From Phycisphaerales bacterium (GTDB lineage: Bacteria; Planctomycetota; Phycisphaerae; Phycisphaerales; UBA1924): 38,905 nt of DNA. Positions 21,933 through 30,357 of this stretch are shown piece by piece. Position 1 is the first letter of the stretch. The number at the start of each line of letters is the position of its first letter. The stretch spans positions 1-38,905 of the forward strand of contig JAESUL010000160.1 in the NCBI GenBank assembly GCA_016763115.1, written 5' to 3'. The notes under the pieces were generated by a model. The model did no database searches and was not told the origin of the DNA. It worked only from the letters and a program-made list of their open reading frames with translations. The translations under genes and the position numbers were made by a program.

Positions 21933-24658
21933 TGCCTGTAGATTTACTGACCGATGCAAAGCAATCTGGCCCTAAAGACCTACTTTCAGAAGCACCTGAA
22001 GAGTCACCAACAGGCTTTAGTATAGGAGAAAGGGTAAGTCAATCCCTATCTGGCTTCAATGAGTCTGTTATTAGTGGGGCTGCTTACGTCCCCGCCAAGA
22101 TAGTAGAACTAGGCGCTTACTTAGCGGGGGCAGAGGACTCTCGGGAGGTAGTTGGAGGCACTAAATGGGTTTCACAGAAGCTGGTAGACCTGGGTATCGT
22201 ATCAGACCCTAAATCGAAAGGAGGTCAAGACACTGCCTTTAGAAAGGCTGGAGAGTACGCGGGGATTGGCGTGGCTATCACGGCAACTATGTCCAAGATG
22301 TTTGGTAAGAAGGCGGGGGAGATGATGGTAAGGAACCTCCCCACAGGCTCTGCTGGATCTTCCTCGGCGTCTAGGCTTATTGTAAACAAGATGGTAGAAC
22401 CTACCCTAACCCGGCCAGGTGCTACTATGGCCGCTGAGATTGCTGGGGGTGGTGGGGCTGCGGCTGGAGAGCATTACGCTACTGAAATTCTCGGAGAAGA
22501 GTGGGCTTTTGTTGGTTCCTTGTCTGGTGGTGTACCATCTGCGTTGGTTGGAGATATGGCTACCACCTGGGTTGGTCGTTCTCTACCACGGCTGAGAATA
22601 AACGCTGATAAGGCATCCTTAAAGATTGTTGCTCCAGAGAATATAGAGGCAGCTAAGAGGGTGTACTCGAAGACAAGAGCACTGTTTAGCGCACAAGAAC
22701 GTGTAGCAAGACGTACAGCAGAAGCCACCGAGGACATTGGTACAGCTTCCCGTAACATTGCGAAAACCTCAAGAGTGCTTGATGACGTGTACCAAACACC
22801 AGCAACAAAGACGGGTGACAAACATCTCATGGCTCTTGAGCAAAAAATTATACAAGAAGACGCCTCGCTTTCTAAGTTTATGGCCGACGAGTCTCAAAGA
22901 ACCCATCGTACAGTTCGTGGTGAGTTATTGAACCTTTATGATGATGTGGGTTTTGATATAGCTCAAAGAGAGATTGCCAAAGATATTGACACACAGAAGA
23001 TGCTACTTGACGTAGACCTAGAAGCGGCGCGTACAAAAGTTAACGTAGCACTTTCCGCATTAGACCCTAAGACACCTCGCCCCGTTGTAAATCAGATTGT
23101 ATCTAACATCATAGACGACCACCACGCAACAGCCAGGACGCACGAGGGGCAGTTGTGGGGGTTTGTTGATGACACTGCCACTACTACACCATCAAGTATA
23201 AAGGCTCTTACACAGACGTACAAGGACGATGTGGCTATGTATTTGGGCGACTCTGCTCCAGAGTACCTTAAGAGGCAGTTAGGGCGTTTAAACAACAAAG
23301 GAAAGCTAACAGATGCTAATCCCGTGAGGTTGAGTGATCTGAAAGGCTTGAAGCGTATGCGTTCTGATATATTAGCCACAATACGCTCTGAAAGAGCCTC
23401 ACAAAGCCCTGATTGGGACAAGGTACGTGTTCTTAATAACTTCCAAGGAAACGTACTAGATGCCATGGAGAAGACACTAGGAGACACCACAGAGCTAAAA
23501 GCGGCCATGGCGTTCTCTAGGGAGGTTAATACTAAGTTCAAGAGTGGTTCTGTAGGTAAGATATTAGGATACGCACCAGACGGAGGTGGTCGTGTACCAA
23601 AAGAATTAACCCTTGAAATGACAGCCGGTGCTAGTGGTGGAGCAAAAGCCAACGTATTAGCTCAAGAGTTAGATGAGCTTCGTAGGATTGGTGAGATAGA
23701 CATCTCTAAAGTGAATCCTGCCGACATGCTAGAGGACTACTTTAAGGCGGCTGTGAGAGTAACCAACGTGGACGGTACTGTTCGCAGAGAGTCTATAAAC
23801 ACTTTCATGCACGATAATAAGGCATTGTTAAAAAGATTCCCAAACTACGAAAAGGCGTTAAGGTTAGCTATAAAGGAAGAGAAGAACTTTAGTACACTCA
23901 ACTCCGAAATTAAGAACCTGAAGGGGTCTAAGCAACTTAAGTTCTTGGATAAACTCACTGAACAACAGCGTGGGGGGCTAGCTAAGACAATCTTAGATAC
24001 ACCAGACCCAATCACATCCCTTAGACATACCATGGGAAAACTATCACCTCAAGGCCAGAAAGGCCTTAAAGCAGATTTTATTAGGAACATGGCCAGTCAA
24101 GCTAAGTCCGGCCAAGACGAGGCTGGTTTGTTTGTATATAACGGTTCTAAGATGAAGTCCCACTACAGGGAAAACAAAGACGTATTTAACCACTTACTTA
24201 GCAGGGAAGAAAGGGCTAGGCTTATAAGGTTAATGAACTCCACCCAAGCCGGTCGTTTCCCAAAAGAAGGTCTACCGGATACAGGGCCACCTATGAAGGA
24301 TATTGTGGCAATGGTTCTCCAGATACCTGCAAGAATAGCAGGGGCTAGGGTGGGCGCTCAATTAAGTGGAAAAGGTGCAGGCCCATCCCTACAGGCAGCT
24401 CAAATGGGTGCCAGTACCGCTAAAAAGATACAAACAGCGTTGATGAAGGACAAAGGTGCTGCCCTTATGGTTGATTCAGTGCTAGACGAAACACTTTACA
24501 AACAAACCCTTAAGTTGGTAAACAACTCTGGTTATAAATCGATACCTGATATTAGAAGCTTGCTCTCAAAGCCTAAGTACAGTAACCTACGAGGGTGGAT
24601 GATAGCCAACGGTGTACTGAATTTTGATGAGGCTATGAATGAGAAGGTGGAGGAGTAG
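21932..24658 (+). CDS. Large ejection / internal virion protein (908 aa, gp16-like by position)
   Basis: A protein of 908 residues, the largest of the rightward block and its last gene. A Gly/Ala-rich, partly hydrophobic stretch at about 105-220 (AGIGVAITATMSKMFGKKAG, MAAEIAGGGGAAAGEHYATE) could insert in a membrane. The remainder is mainly charged helix. No lytic transglycosylase or peptidase motif was recognised. It probably enters the cell first and helps move DNA, like P22 gp16 or T7 internal proteins. It ends 29 bases before the bidirectional terminator. Confidence 0.72.
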   Translation: MPVDLLTDAKQSGPKDLLSEAPEESPTGFSIGERVSQSLSGFNESVISGAAYVPAKIVELGAYLAGAEDSREVVGGTKWVSQKLVDLGIVSDPKSKGGQDTAFRKAGEYAGIGVAITATMSKMFGKKAGEMMVRNLPTGSAGSSSASRLIVNKMVEPTLTRPGATMAAEIAGGGGAAAGEHYATEILGEEWAFVGSLSGGVPSALVGDMATTWVGRSLPRLRINADKASLKIVAPENIEAAKRVYSKTRALFSAQERVARRTAEATEDIGTASRNIAKTSRVLDDVYQTPATKTGDKHLMALEQKIIQEDASLSKFMADESQRTHRTVRGELLNLYDDVGFDIAQREIAKDIDTQKMLLDVDLEAARTKVNVALSALDPKTPRPVVNQIVSNIIDDHHATARTHEGQLWGFVDDTATTTPSSIKALTQTYKDDVAMYLGDSAPEYLKRQLGRLNNKGKLTDANPVRLSDLKGLKRMRSDILATIRSERASQSPDWDKVRVLNNFQGNVLDAMEKTLGDTTELKAAMAFSREVNTKFKSGSVGKILGYAPDGGGRVPKELTLEMTAGASGGAKANVLAQELDELRRIGEIDISKVNPADMLEDYFKAAVRVTNVDGTVRRESINTFMHDNKALLKRFPNYEKALRLAIKEEKNFSTLNSEIKNLKGSKQLKFLDKLTEQQRGGLAKTILDTPDPITSLRHTMGKLSPQGQKGLKADFIRNMASQAKSGQDEAGLFVYNGSKMKSHYRENKDVFNHLLSREERARLIRLMNSTQAGRFPKEGLPDTGPPMKDIVAMVLQIPARIAGARVGAQLSGKGAGPSLQAAQMGASTAKKIQTALMKDKGAALMVDSVLDETLYKQTLKLVNNSGYKSIPDIRSLLSKPKYSNLRGWMIANGVLNFDEAMNEKVEE

Positions 24659-24686
24659 GGGTAACAAGATAAGAAACCCCTAAAAA

Positions 24687-24726
24687 GAAACCCCGATAGG
24701 CAGTACGATCACCTTCGGGGTTTTTT
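24687..24726. terminator. Bidirectional rho-independent terminator between converging operons
   Basis: AAACCCCGA (24688-24696) and TCGGGGTTT (24715-24723) form a stem. It is flanked by an A-rich left side and six T residues on the right. It therefore works as an intrinsic terminator for the rightward late block (ending 24658) and, with its A-rich flank, for the leftward block (ending 24742). Confidence 0.9.
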
Positions 24727-24741
24727 GTTGTCTAAGTTAAA

Positions 24742-25080
24742 TTACCCAGTACGTTTCTTAACCACCTTTCTAACAGGTTTCTTAGCTACAGCTTTAACCT
24801 CCTGAGTTGGTATATACAAAGCGCCTTCAACCTCGTCTTTAGATATCTGGTACTTAGCCCTGATACCAAAATGGTCTATTAAGTACTGAACAGCCGTTGC
24901 CAAGGGGACTTCTATTTTGTGGTCGTGATAGTAGTGTCCTGTACGGTCGCTAAATGGCTTTTCATTAACAACAAGAGCGGTCTTATTAGAAAACGAATAT
25001 AGATTCCCACGAACAAACTTCCCTGTCTTAACAGACACAGTTGTACCAACTTCTACTTTTTTACTCTTGTTCCAAAGCAT
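24742..25080 (-). CDS. Hypothetical protein (112 aa)
   Basis: A protein of 112 residues from ATG 25080 (GGAGAACTCT before the start). The N-terminal two thirds is a small beta domain (VEVGTTVSVKTGKFVRGNLY, then a helix TAVQYLIDHFG). The C-terminal 20 residues are strongly basic (KKPVRKVVKKRTG), suggesting nucleic-acid contact. The family is not recognised. It is the last gene of the leftward block, and its start overlaps the shifted frame of the broken gene just upstream. Confidence 0.6.
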   Translation of the reverse strand: MLWNKSKKVEVGTTVSVKTGKFVRGNLYSFSNKTALVVNEKPFSDRTGHYYHDHKIEVPLATAVQYLIDHFGIRAKYQISKDEVEGALYIPTQEVKAVAKKPVRKVVKKRTG

Positions 25081-25298
25081 AGAGTTCTCCCTGTTTGCTA
25101 TAAGTAAGACTATCCCAATTAAACGACTGGTCTTCCGGTTCCGACCACTGTTCGTAAGGATCCTTCCACGGCTGTTTTTTTGTCAAATAAATCACGAAGC
25201 TGATTGTATAACCCCCTGGCTTCATCAATATCTAATAGTATTTTCTTTCCTTCTTTTGTTTCCTATGTAATCTTTACTCTTGTTTGTTTTTTAATCAT
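25061..25298 (-). pseudogene. Broken small gene: in-frame amber plus +1 frameshift
   Basis: From ATG 25298 (AGGAG four bases upstream) the frame reads MIKKQTRVKIT, then TAG at 25265-25263. It stays open after that as ETKEGKKILLDIDEARGLYN and LRDLFDKK. At a run of seven A residues (complement of 25175-25181) the natural-looking sequence moves to the +1 frame, KQPWKDPYEQWSEPEDQSFN, and ends at TAA 25061-25063. That stop overlaps the next gene's start, as intact genes here usually do. Two lesions in a gene of about 78 codons suggest decay, or read-through plus frameshifting, or sequence errors. The intact form would be a small phage protein of unknown function. Confidence 0.6.
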
Positions 25299-25316
25299 GT
25301 CACTCCTATACTACAT

Positions 25317-27986
25317 TTATAGTATATCACAACCACCGGCCGAACAGGCCAACTCTTTATGTCCCGTAGTCATATCCTCTAACTCAAACAAGGCAAGCCT
25401 ATCCCAATCCACCTCAGGCATATCTTCAACCGCCTTATCATACACCTCCTTGTCTATCTCTTGATATGGTGCCTGTTGGTACGAGTGGTCAGAGTGGGGA
25501 AGAAAAGATACCCCGGAACATATATCAAAGTTCTCATACACCCAAGCTCCTACCTTTAGCCACTCATCCTCCCGTACATACACCGTAATGGATGGCTTAT
25601 GCTCACACCAATGTTCAGCGTATACCTTCCACAAATCCAGCTGCTCCAGCGCACTTCGGTCATCCCTGGTAATAGACCCTTCAGGGGCTTTCACTGGGAA
25701 GCTGAAGATGGCTGTGCTATTCTCTTTTCTTATTGCGTCCTCTACGGGTACTCCGCTTTCTTTAAGGAACTGATAGATAGGATCCTTTTTATCGGTTCTT
25801 ACAGTACGGATGTAGTAAGCAGCATATCGGGGGTGGATTCCACTAGCACTGTCAACTAATTGAGACACAGTACCCGATGGCTTGACACACGTAATGGCGG
25901 TACTTTGTGGAATTCCCAGTTTCTCAGCCCACTCTTTGTTTGTTTCAATTGCAATCTCCTTTAGTTCTTTAAGTACCATTGGAAGGGTTAATTTCCCACC
26001 GTGCTCCCCTGTAAACCCGTCATCATATGCCTGTCCGCTCATCACAGGATGATCCATAATCCCCGTAAGGCTAACACCTAACAACCTCTCTTCGGCTGTG
26101 TTAGTTGCCCATCCTTTGCTCAAGTATCTGAAGTTGGTGAGGGTGGCTTGGATAGTTCCAATGATAGTCGCAATACGTACTTTCCGTTTGAGGTTGTCAA
26201 GGGTATCTTCAGGTCTAACGACGACCTCTGAAAGGTTGCAGAACTGCTTGGATCTTAGGATTATCTCAGAACAGTTATGTACTACCATAAAATCAGCAAT
26301 AAAGTTATGTGTATCCTCTACCGTCAGGTCGTACACATCCGTAACCTCACCCTCCTCTATAGATACAATGGTATTGGAAGATTGGTTCTTCATATTAGAC
26401 CGCAATACATTCGGCATAGGTACAACAGTTTTCTTAGACTTACCTGTAGATACAAAACCCACACCACTCCTGTGGTTAGGCTGCACACCCCGCACCTGGT
26501 GGTTTTGCGGGTTATCAAAGGTAGCAGTATGTCGTGAGTGGTCTGAGTGTGACATAACCTCTAGGTTGTCAATACAATTATTATACGTATCCCCATCTAT
26601 ATGGTGAACGTCATCATCACATCCAACACCATAAACGGCATCAGCGATCATAACATGCTCCATACGGTACGCACGGTTATCCTCTGTTGTCAACTTCACA
26701 CCAGAATAAGCCGCCCCACGTCTGGCTCGGCATAACTGAACAACCTTATCACCAACCCTTAAATCACCAGCCTCGACCCAAACACCTCTCTGATCGAAAA
26801 CCAGGTGGTTACGGGTGGCTCGTAGCACTTTACCATTTCGTGTAGTGATTTTAAGCGTAGGCGCATCAGCCCTGCTAATCCAAGAGGTAGTAGCTCTACG
26901 GATACCCAACGAACCATCTGACAACATCGTATAAACTTGAGTAGGCTCTGTAATATCCTTAATCTTAACCCGCCCATGCACAGTTTCAACCAAAGAATCT
27001 GGGTGAAGACAAGGATTTGTCCCAAAGTCGTGGTTTGCATCTCTCCTTCCGTTTCGCTCAGCTACCCGTTTAGCTGCGTCTCTGCTGAATATCCCACGCT
27101 CTCCTGATTTGCTTTCATATAAACTACTCCACTCCTTAATAAAAATCCCTATATCAGGCTTCTCTGTATAACAAACAGAGTTGTTAGCCAATGCCCGTTG
27201 TCCATTTGATTCCCACCACTGCCCAGACTTGGCTACCCTCATACGTTCGTCAGTAAGGTTACTGAGACTGATGAGAGCAGAACGCCTAACACCACCAACA
27301 ACAACAATATCAGCAACCTTACACATAAGGTCATGACACTCAATACTAGTGAGCTTACGTCCCGCAGCATTTCGTATTACCTCTACGGAAAAATTAAATA
27401 AATCGACTAGTGGCTGCGGGCCCGACGCTCTTCCTCCAAAAGTCTTAAGCTTTGCCCCGGCGGGACGAACCTTAGAAACATTCCACCTTGGGATCTGACC
27501 ACTAAACAAAAGGGATAAAAGCTCTCTGTAGGCTTTAGCCCAACCGATTTTGCTATCTGCAACAGTGATAACCGTGTCTGTGTCATAGAAATCCTCAGAT
27601 ACTTCTGGTAGTTTGGATATGTACTGACGCTCAACACTAAAGCCAACGCCTGTACCACACATGAGAACAAACATAGATTCATCAAAAGCCCGTATGCTGT
27701 CTACAACAAGGTATCCGCAGTTGTAACCCGCCACATTGTCGCGCTCAAGGGCCGGGCCAGCGGTCATTAAAACCCTCATACTCGGCATTACTTCTAGGTT
27801 AAGGATGGCATTTCTAATATCTTGCCTGTCTTTTTCTTCACTACCACCTATGGTCTTTGCAAAGAACTCCATGTACCTATCAACCGTCTCTTCATACGTT
27901 TCTCTCCTTCCCAAGTCCTCGCGCCAACGGGCATAACGTGATTTATGAATGTACTTTTGATAATCTGTCATGTTAATATCGGTCAT
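25317..27986 (-). CDS. nrdJ: Class II (adenosylcobalamin-dependent) ribonucleotide reductase with intein
   Basis: An 889-residue precursor. Removing the intein (326-571) leaves about 643 residues, a usual size for monomeric RTPR-type class II enzymes. Extein landmarks are YNCGY (C90, active-site thiol), MCGTGVGFS (109-116) and the spliced motif GTNPCSEIIL, where C572 is the thiyl-radical cysteine. After it come QFCNL (C583, partner of C90), CVKPSGTVS in the barrel, and the C-terminal redox pair in LACSAGGCDIL. The enzyme makes deoxynucleotides for phage replication without needing oxygen or an NrdB subunit, but it depends on host cobalamin. ATG 27986 has GGGGGA eight bases upstream. Confidence 0.92.
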   Translation of the reverse strand: MTDINMTDYQKYIHKSRYARWREDLGRRETYEETVDRYMEFFAKTIGGSEEKDRQDIRNAILNLEVMPSMRVLMTAGPALERDNVAGYNCGYLVVDSIRAFDESMFVLMCGTGVGFSVERQYISKLPEVSEDFYDTDTVITVADSKIGWAKAYRELLSLLFSGQIPRWNVSKVRPAGAKLKTFGGRASGPQPLVDLFNFSVEVIRNAAGRKLTSIECHDLMCKVADIVVVGGVRRSALISLSNLTDERMRVAKSGQWWESNGQRALANNSVCYTEKPDIGIFIKEWSSLYESKSGERGIFSRDAAKRVAERNGRRDANHDFGTNPCLHPDSLVETVHGRVKIKDITEPTQVYTMLSDGSLGIRRATTSWISRADAPTLKITTRNGKVLRATRNHLVFDQRGVWVEAGDLRVGDKVVQLCRARRGAAYSGVKLTTEDNRAYRMEHVMIADAVYGVGCDDDVHHIDGDTYNNCIDNLEVMSHSDHSRHTATFDNPQNHQVRGVQPNHRSGVGFVSTGKSKKTVVPMPNVLRSNMKNQSSNTIVSIEEGEVTDVYDLTVEDTHNFIADFMVVHNCSEIILRSKQFCNLSEVVVRPEDTLDNLKRKVRIATIIGTIQATLTNFRYLSKGWATNTAEERLLGVSLTGIMDHPVMSGQAYDDGFTGEHGGKLTLPMVLKELKEIAIETNKEWAEKLGIPQSTAITCVKPSGTVSQLVDSASGIHPRYAAYYIRTVRTDKKDPIYQFLKESGVPVEDAIRKENSTAIFSFPVKAPEGSITRDDRSALEQLDLWKVYAEHWCEHKPSITVYVREDEWLKVGAWVYENFDICSGVSFLPHSDHSYQQAPYQEIDKEVYDKAVEDMPEVDWDRLALFELEDMTTGHKELACSAGGCDIL
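26274..27011 (-). other. Intein with HNH endonuclease, inserted at the RNR catalytic cysteine
   Basis: Residues 326-571 (246 aa) interrupt NP|CSEIIL. Block A starts CLHPDSLVETVHGRVKIKDI. Block B holds the T-x2-H motif in LRATRNHLVF. The middle has an HNH nuclease (HHIDGDTYNNCIDNL and HSDHSRH, about 461-486). Blocks F and G are DVYDLTVEDTHNFIADF and VVHN, followed by extein C572. All splicing residues are present: C1, block B His, the penultimate His-Asn and Cys+1. It should therefore splice and is probably mobile. RNR is a favoured host of inteins; an HNH rather than LAGLIDADG nuclease is less usual. Confidence 0.92.
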
Positions 27987-28236
27987 CAGTAATCCCCCAA
28001 GCTTTCATTAAATTCTCTGCGGGGGTTATACCCACCTTCTTGTCCTCCCTCTTATCTCCCATAAACGTCCCACCCAACATAGCGGCGTGTGTCAGTGGCA
28101 CTGTTTCGCCTTTGTTGAAGGCTTGAACACCAGCTTCAATCTCGTCTGCGACAATACTAAGCGCCCCACCTATAGGTAATCTCGTAGATAAAACAGATAC
28201 CCTTCGTAAAACCCCTATCAACATAACTTCACTCAT
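27973..28236 (-). CDS. Hypothetical protein (87 aa)
   Basis: A protein of 87 residues from ATG 28236, overlapping the previous stop as ATGA; a GTG at 28248 would add four residues. It includes IADEIEAGVQAFNKGETVPL-like helix content and ends ENLMKAWGITDDRY, which overlaps the RNR start by 14 bases. No motif or family is recognised. Tight coupling to the RNR gene suggests expression together with it, but gives no function. Confidence 0.55.
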   Translation of the reverse strand: MSEVMLIGVLRRVSVLSTRLPIGGALSIVADEIEAGVQAFNKGETVPLTHAAMLGGTFMGDKREDKKVGITPAENLMKAWGITDDRY

Positions 28237-28649
28237 TGGAACAAACACGGCCCGTCGGTACAGGCTCCATCGTAGAAGCTAGAAGCTGGTTGTTTCATTA
28301 GCCTTATAATGAACTTCTTTAGTTCCGGCCTGTCCCGGTAATCCCACTCAACGGGTGCTACCAAAACATTACCAACAACGTCAACATATATAAAATACTT
28401 AACACGCATATCACACTTATCAGCGTACCTCTGATCAGAGCAAACAGACCATTGCTCAATCCTGGGAAGGAACCCACGCATCGCGTCAATACGATCTACC
28501 ATGGTGTCGGTAAGCCTACCGTAATCGGCTTTAGGAGCTAAACGGGCATACTCCCTTGTAGGGTCGGCTTTCACAACCAACACTAACAATGTACTAACAG
28601 CTATGGCTAGCAGAAACATTATCACTGCTCTTATCATACACCGGCTCAC
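28233..28649 (-). CDS. Membrane-anchored or exported hypothetical protein (138 aa)
   Basis: A protein of 138 residues from GTG 28649 (GTGA overlap with the preceding stop); ATG 28637 is an alternative. Residues about 7-27 form a hydrophobic signal anchor (IRAVIMFLLAIAVSTLLVLV) ending in VKA-D, a possible signal peptidase site. The rest is soluble with two Cys pairs, SVCSDQRYADKCD and DGACTDGPCLFQ, that could form disulfides outside the cytoplasm. It may be an envelope protein made early, for example against superinfection, but this is a guess. Confidence 0.6.
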   Translation of the reverse strand: MSRCMIRAVIMFLLAIAVSTLLVLVVKADPTREYARLAPKADYGRLTDTMVDRIDAMRGFLPRIEQWSVCSDQRYADKCDMRVKYFIYVDVVGNVLVAPVEWDYRDRPELKKFIIRLMKQPASSFYDGACTDGPCLFQ

Positions 28650-28966
28650 TGGAGTTCGGCCCTGTGCCGCGCGAGTCCCTTACACTCCTCCTCAAACTCC
28701 TTTAGAAATTCCTCGTACTTCATGGCCTTAGCAATATCCTTTAACGTATCGTCCTTCTTACCGGCTCGTAATCTGTACTTAAGAGAACACCCTTTTAGGT
28801 AGCCCCTGTACTCTTCCACCGAGAGTACCCGCCTCATAGCCTCAATAGCTTCCATGTCTGGAAAGAGGGCATAGTGCTCGGGGGAGTTGATGAGGTCACC
28901 CGCTCTCTTAATATCATCAGTCCACCTATCAGTATCTCTAAACGCTTCCGTCATTCCATCACTCAT
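28646..28966 (-). CDS. DUF3310 protein
   Basis: A protein of 106 residues from ATG 28966 (GGAGG upstream; ATGAGTGA overlap with the preceding stop). An upstream in-frame ATG 28975 also exists. It carries the DUF3310 pattern: INSPEHYALFPDMEAIEAM, then LSVEEYRGYLKGCSLKYRLR and AGKKDDTLKDIAKAMKYEEF. DUF3310 proteins are widespread in phage replication and nucleotide modules and are sometimes labelled nucleotide kinase, but no P-loop is visible here. Function remains unknown. Confidence 0.85.
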   Translation of the reverse strand: MSDGMTEAFRDTDRWTDDIKRAGDLINSPEHYALFPDMEAIEAMRRVLSVEEYRGYLKGCSLKYRLRAGKKDDTLKDIAKAMKYEEFLKEFEEECKGLARHRAELQ

Positions 28967-29141
28967 GGTATCCATCCTCCAAATCGTCTTCAATGTCTTC
29001 AAACTTATACCAATTGATTAGTAAAAGCTCCGCGTATGCCTCGAGGAGTGTCAAGCTATCTATCTCAAGGGCGTCGCATATGACTTCTGGATCATAGCGA
29101 GCAGCAACTAGCTCTATCTTTTCTTTCAGTGTAAGGCTCAT
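28959..29141 (-). CDS. Small hypothetical protein (60 aa)
   Basis: A protein of 60 residues from ATG 29141, overlapping the phosphoesterase stop as ATGA, with GGGGG just upstream. It is all helical: SLTLKEKIELVAARYDPEVI, then LLEAYAELLLINWYKFEDI and an acidic tail. The first part resembles a short helix-turn-helix-like segment, but this is too weak to claim. It is translationally coupled on both sides. Confidence 0.55.
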   Translation of the reverse strand: MSLTLKEKIELVAARYDPEVICDALEIDSLTLLEAYAELLLINWYKFEDIEDDLEDGYHE

Positions 29142-29833
29142 ACAACCCCCGTCCAACGCCCAGACTTCTTAAGAGGCATCGGTATCACCACGGGTTGATT
29201 CTCGATGATAGCCCCCAGCCCAATAAGAGGCCGCTTACTCGTCATACTACTGGCATAGTTAAAGGCAGAGCTGTGTGTGTCTACAAGACACCCTACAGAC
29301 ATAGACCAACGCAACCTCTCTGTATCAGCGAAGTATTCAATACCCATAACACCATGGTAGTGGCCTTGTATGCTATTGTGCGAGTGTATCTTGGCATTAT
29401 TCAAAGTCGAAGGCGATATGGCGTGGGTCATAAGACACATGTCGTTCTTACCAGATACAGTAAAGTAATCCTTATCCACCCAATTCCAGTTGACATCGTA
29501 GATATCGTTGTAAGAACCAAGATGGTCTTGAGGAATCCCCGCAGTCTTGGCCTTACGGGGGGTGAGATTGTCGTGGTTACCAAGGCTTATGGTCAGATCT
29601 GGAAACAAGACTTCCAATTGCTTAATAAACTTCTTGGCTTGCCTGTGTTCGTGCTCGGAAGATAAGATACCATACTCAATCTCGTGGTAACTTGAGTTGT
29701 GGTTGTCTACTACGTCCCCAACGTGTTTGGCGTCTACGATACCATAAGCATCCTTTACAGCGCTAAGAAACGGTATAGTATCCCTATGGTGAAAGGGAGC
29801 GTGTGTGTCGCTTATGATTATTGTGTTATTCAT
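29138..29833 (-). CDS. Calcineurin-like metallophosphoesterase
   Basis: A protein of 231 residues with the metallophosphatase motifs in order. These are SDTHAP (D9, H11), GDVVDNH (G39-D40, N44), GNHD (85-88), THA (H137) and GHYH (157-160). These residues bind two metal ions and hydrolyse phosphomonoesters or diesters. The natural substrate may be nucleic-acid ends, cyclic phosphates or nucleotides. Its start (29833) overlaps the stop of the RNA ligase gene (ATGA), so the two are expressed as a pair. That makes a role in nucleic-acid end healing attractive but unproven. Confidence 0.88.
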   Translation of the reverse strand: MNNTIIISDTHAPFHHRDTIPFLSAVKDAYGIVDAKHVGDVVDNHNSSYHEIEYGILSSEHEHRQAKKFIKQLEVLFPDLTISLGNHDNLTPRKAKTAGIPQDHLGSYNDIYDVNWNWVDKDYFTVSGKNDMCLMTHAISPSTLNNAKIHSHNSIQGHYHGVMGIEYFADTERLRWSMSVGCLVDTHSSAFNYASSMTSKRPLIGLGAIIENQPVVIPMPLKKSGRWTGVV

Positions 29834-30357
29834 TTATGCCACTTACCATCTGATGAAATTATAGTGTGTTTCGTATACTTTCTAAAAGTATGATAGTAAA
29901 CCATAACACCCTCCCCAACCGGATCCCGTCTCTTTAAATTATCCAACAAGACGGGGATAGTGTCCGCCAATAACTCTCCTTGAAAAAGAATAGGCACAAC
30001 ATCACAACACCCTGGCCTGTTTGGATTGTCTGGGTTCCATCGAGACGTATTAAACAAGAAAAAATGCTTCCTATCTAAAACCAGCGGATTCTTCTGTATT
30101 CCTACACCCGCCCACTCACCATAGTGGTAACCATCGCCCAAAGTAAGTAATTCTGATTTATTAGACCCTACCCAACCAGCAAAACCATAGTTATCATCTT
30201 CAGGTGTGATGAATCTTTTTCTTGACTGGACGCCTACGATTTCATTATCTTGAATAATAACGCAACCGTTGGTTCCGTCTATCTTTTCCGTAATCGTAAC
30301 GGTAAACGGGTTCTCTCTGGGAATTTTCCCCCACGCTTTGAATTCAACTTCGCTCAT
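29830..30357 (-). CDS. RNA ligase family protein (Rnl2-like catalytic core)
   Basis: A protein of 175 residues from ATG 30357 (ATGA overlap with the endonuclease I stop). Nucleotidyltransferase motifs, numbered from this start, are I, EKIDGTN with adenylated lysine K25 (24-30); a III-like YGEWAG (79-84); IV, GEGVMVYY (148-155); and V, RKYTKHT (159-165). The size covers only the adenylyltransferase domain; the C-terminal domain of full-length Rnl2 is absent. It should seal or cap RNA or nicked ends with ATP. A tRNA-repair role is possible, given the adjacent phosphoesterase. Confidence 0.82.
   Translation of the reverse strand: MSEVEFKAWGKIPRENPFTVTITEKIDGTNGCVIIQDNEIVGVQSRKRFITPEDDNYGFAGWVGSNKSELLTLGDGYHYGEWAGVGIQKNPLVLDRKHFFLFNTSRWNPDNPNRPGCCDVVPILFQGELLADTIPVLLDNLKRRDPVGEGVMVYYHTFRKYTKHTIISSDGKWHK

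Noticed and set aside
23092..23652. Minus-strand ORF of 186 codons inside the 908-residue ejection gene
   Set aside because: The opposite frame is a continuous long gene with natural composition, and no start signal is present for the antisense ORF.
25317..25340. TGA-TATACT element before the broken gene, considered as a promoter
   Set aside because: It lies at the very end of the RNR coding sequence without a -35 at 16-18 bases, so it was not listed.
28646..28966. Nucleotide kinase label for the DUF3310 protein
   Set aside because: No P-loop or nucleotide-binding motif is visible, so only the domain name was given.
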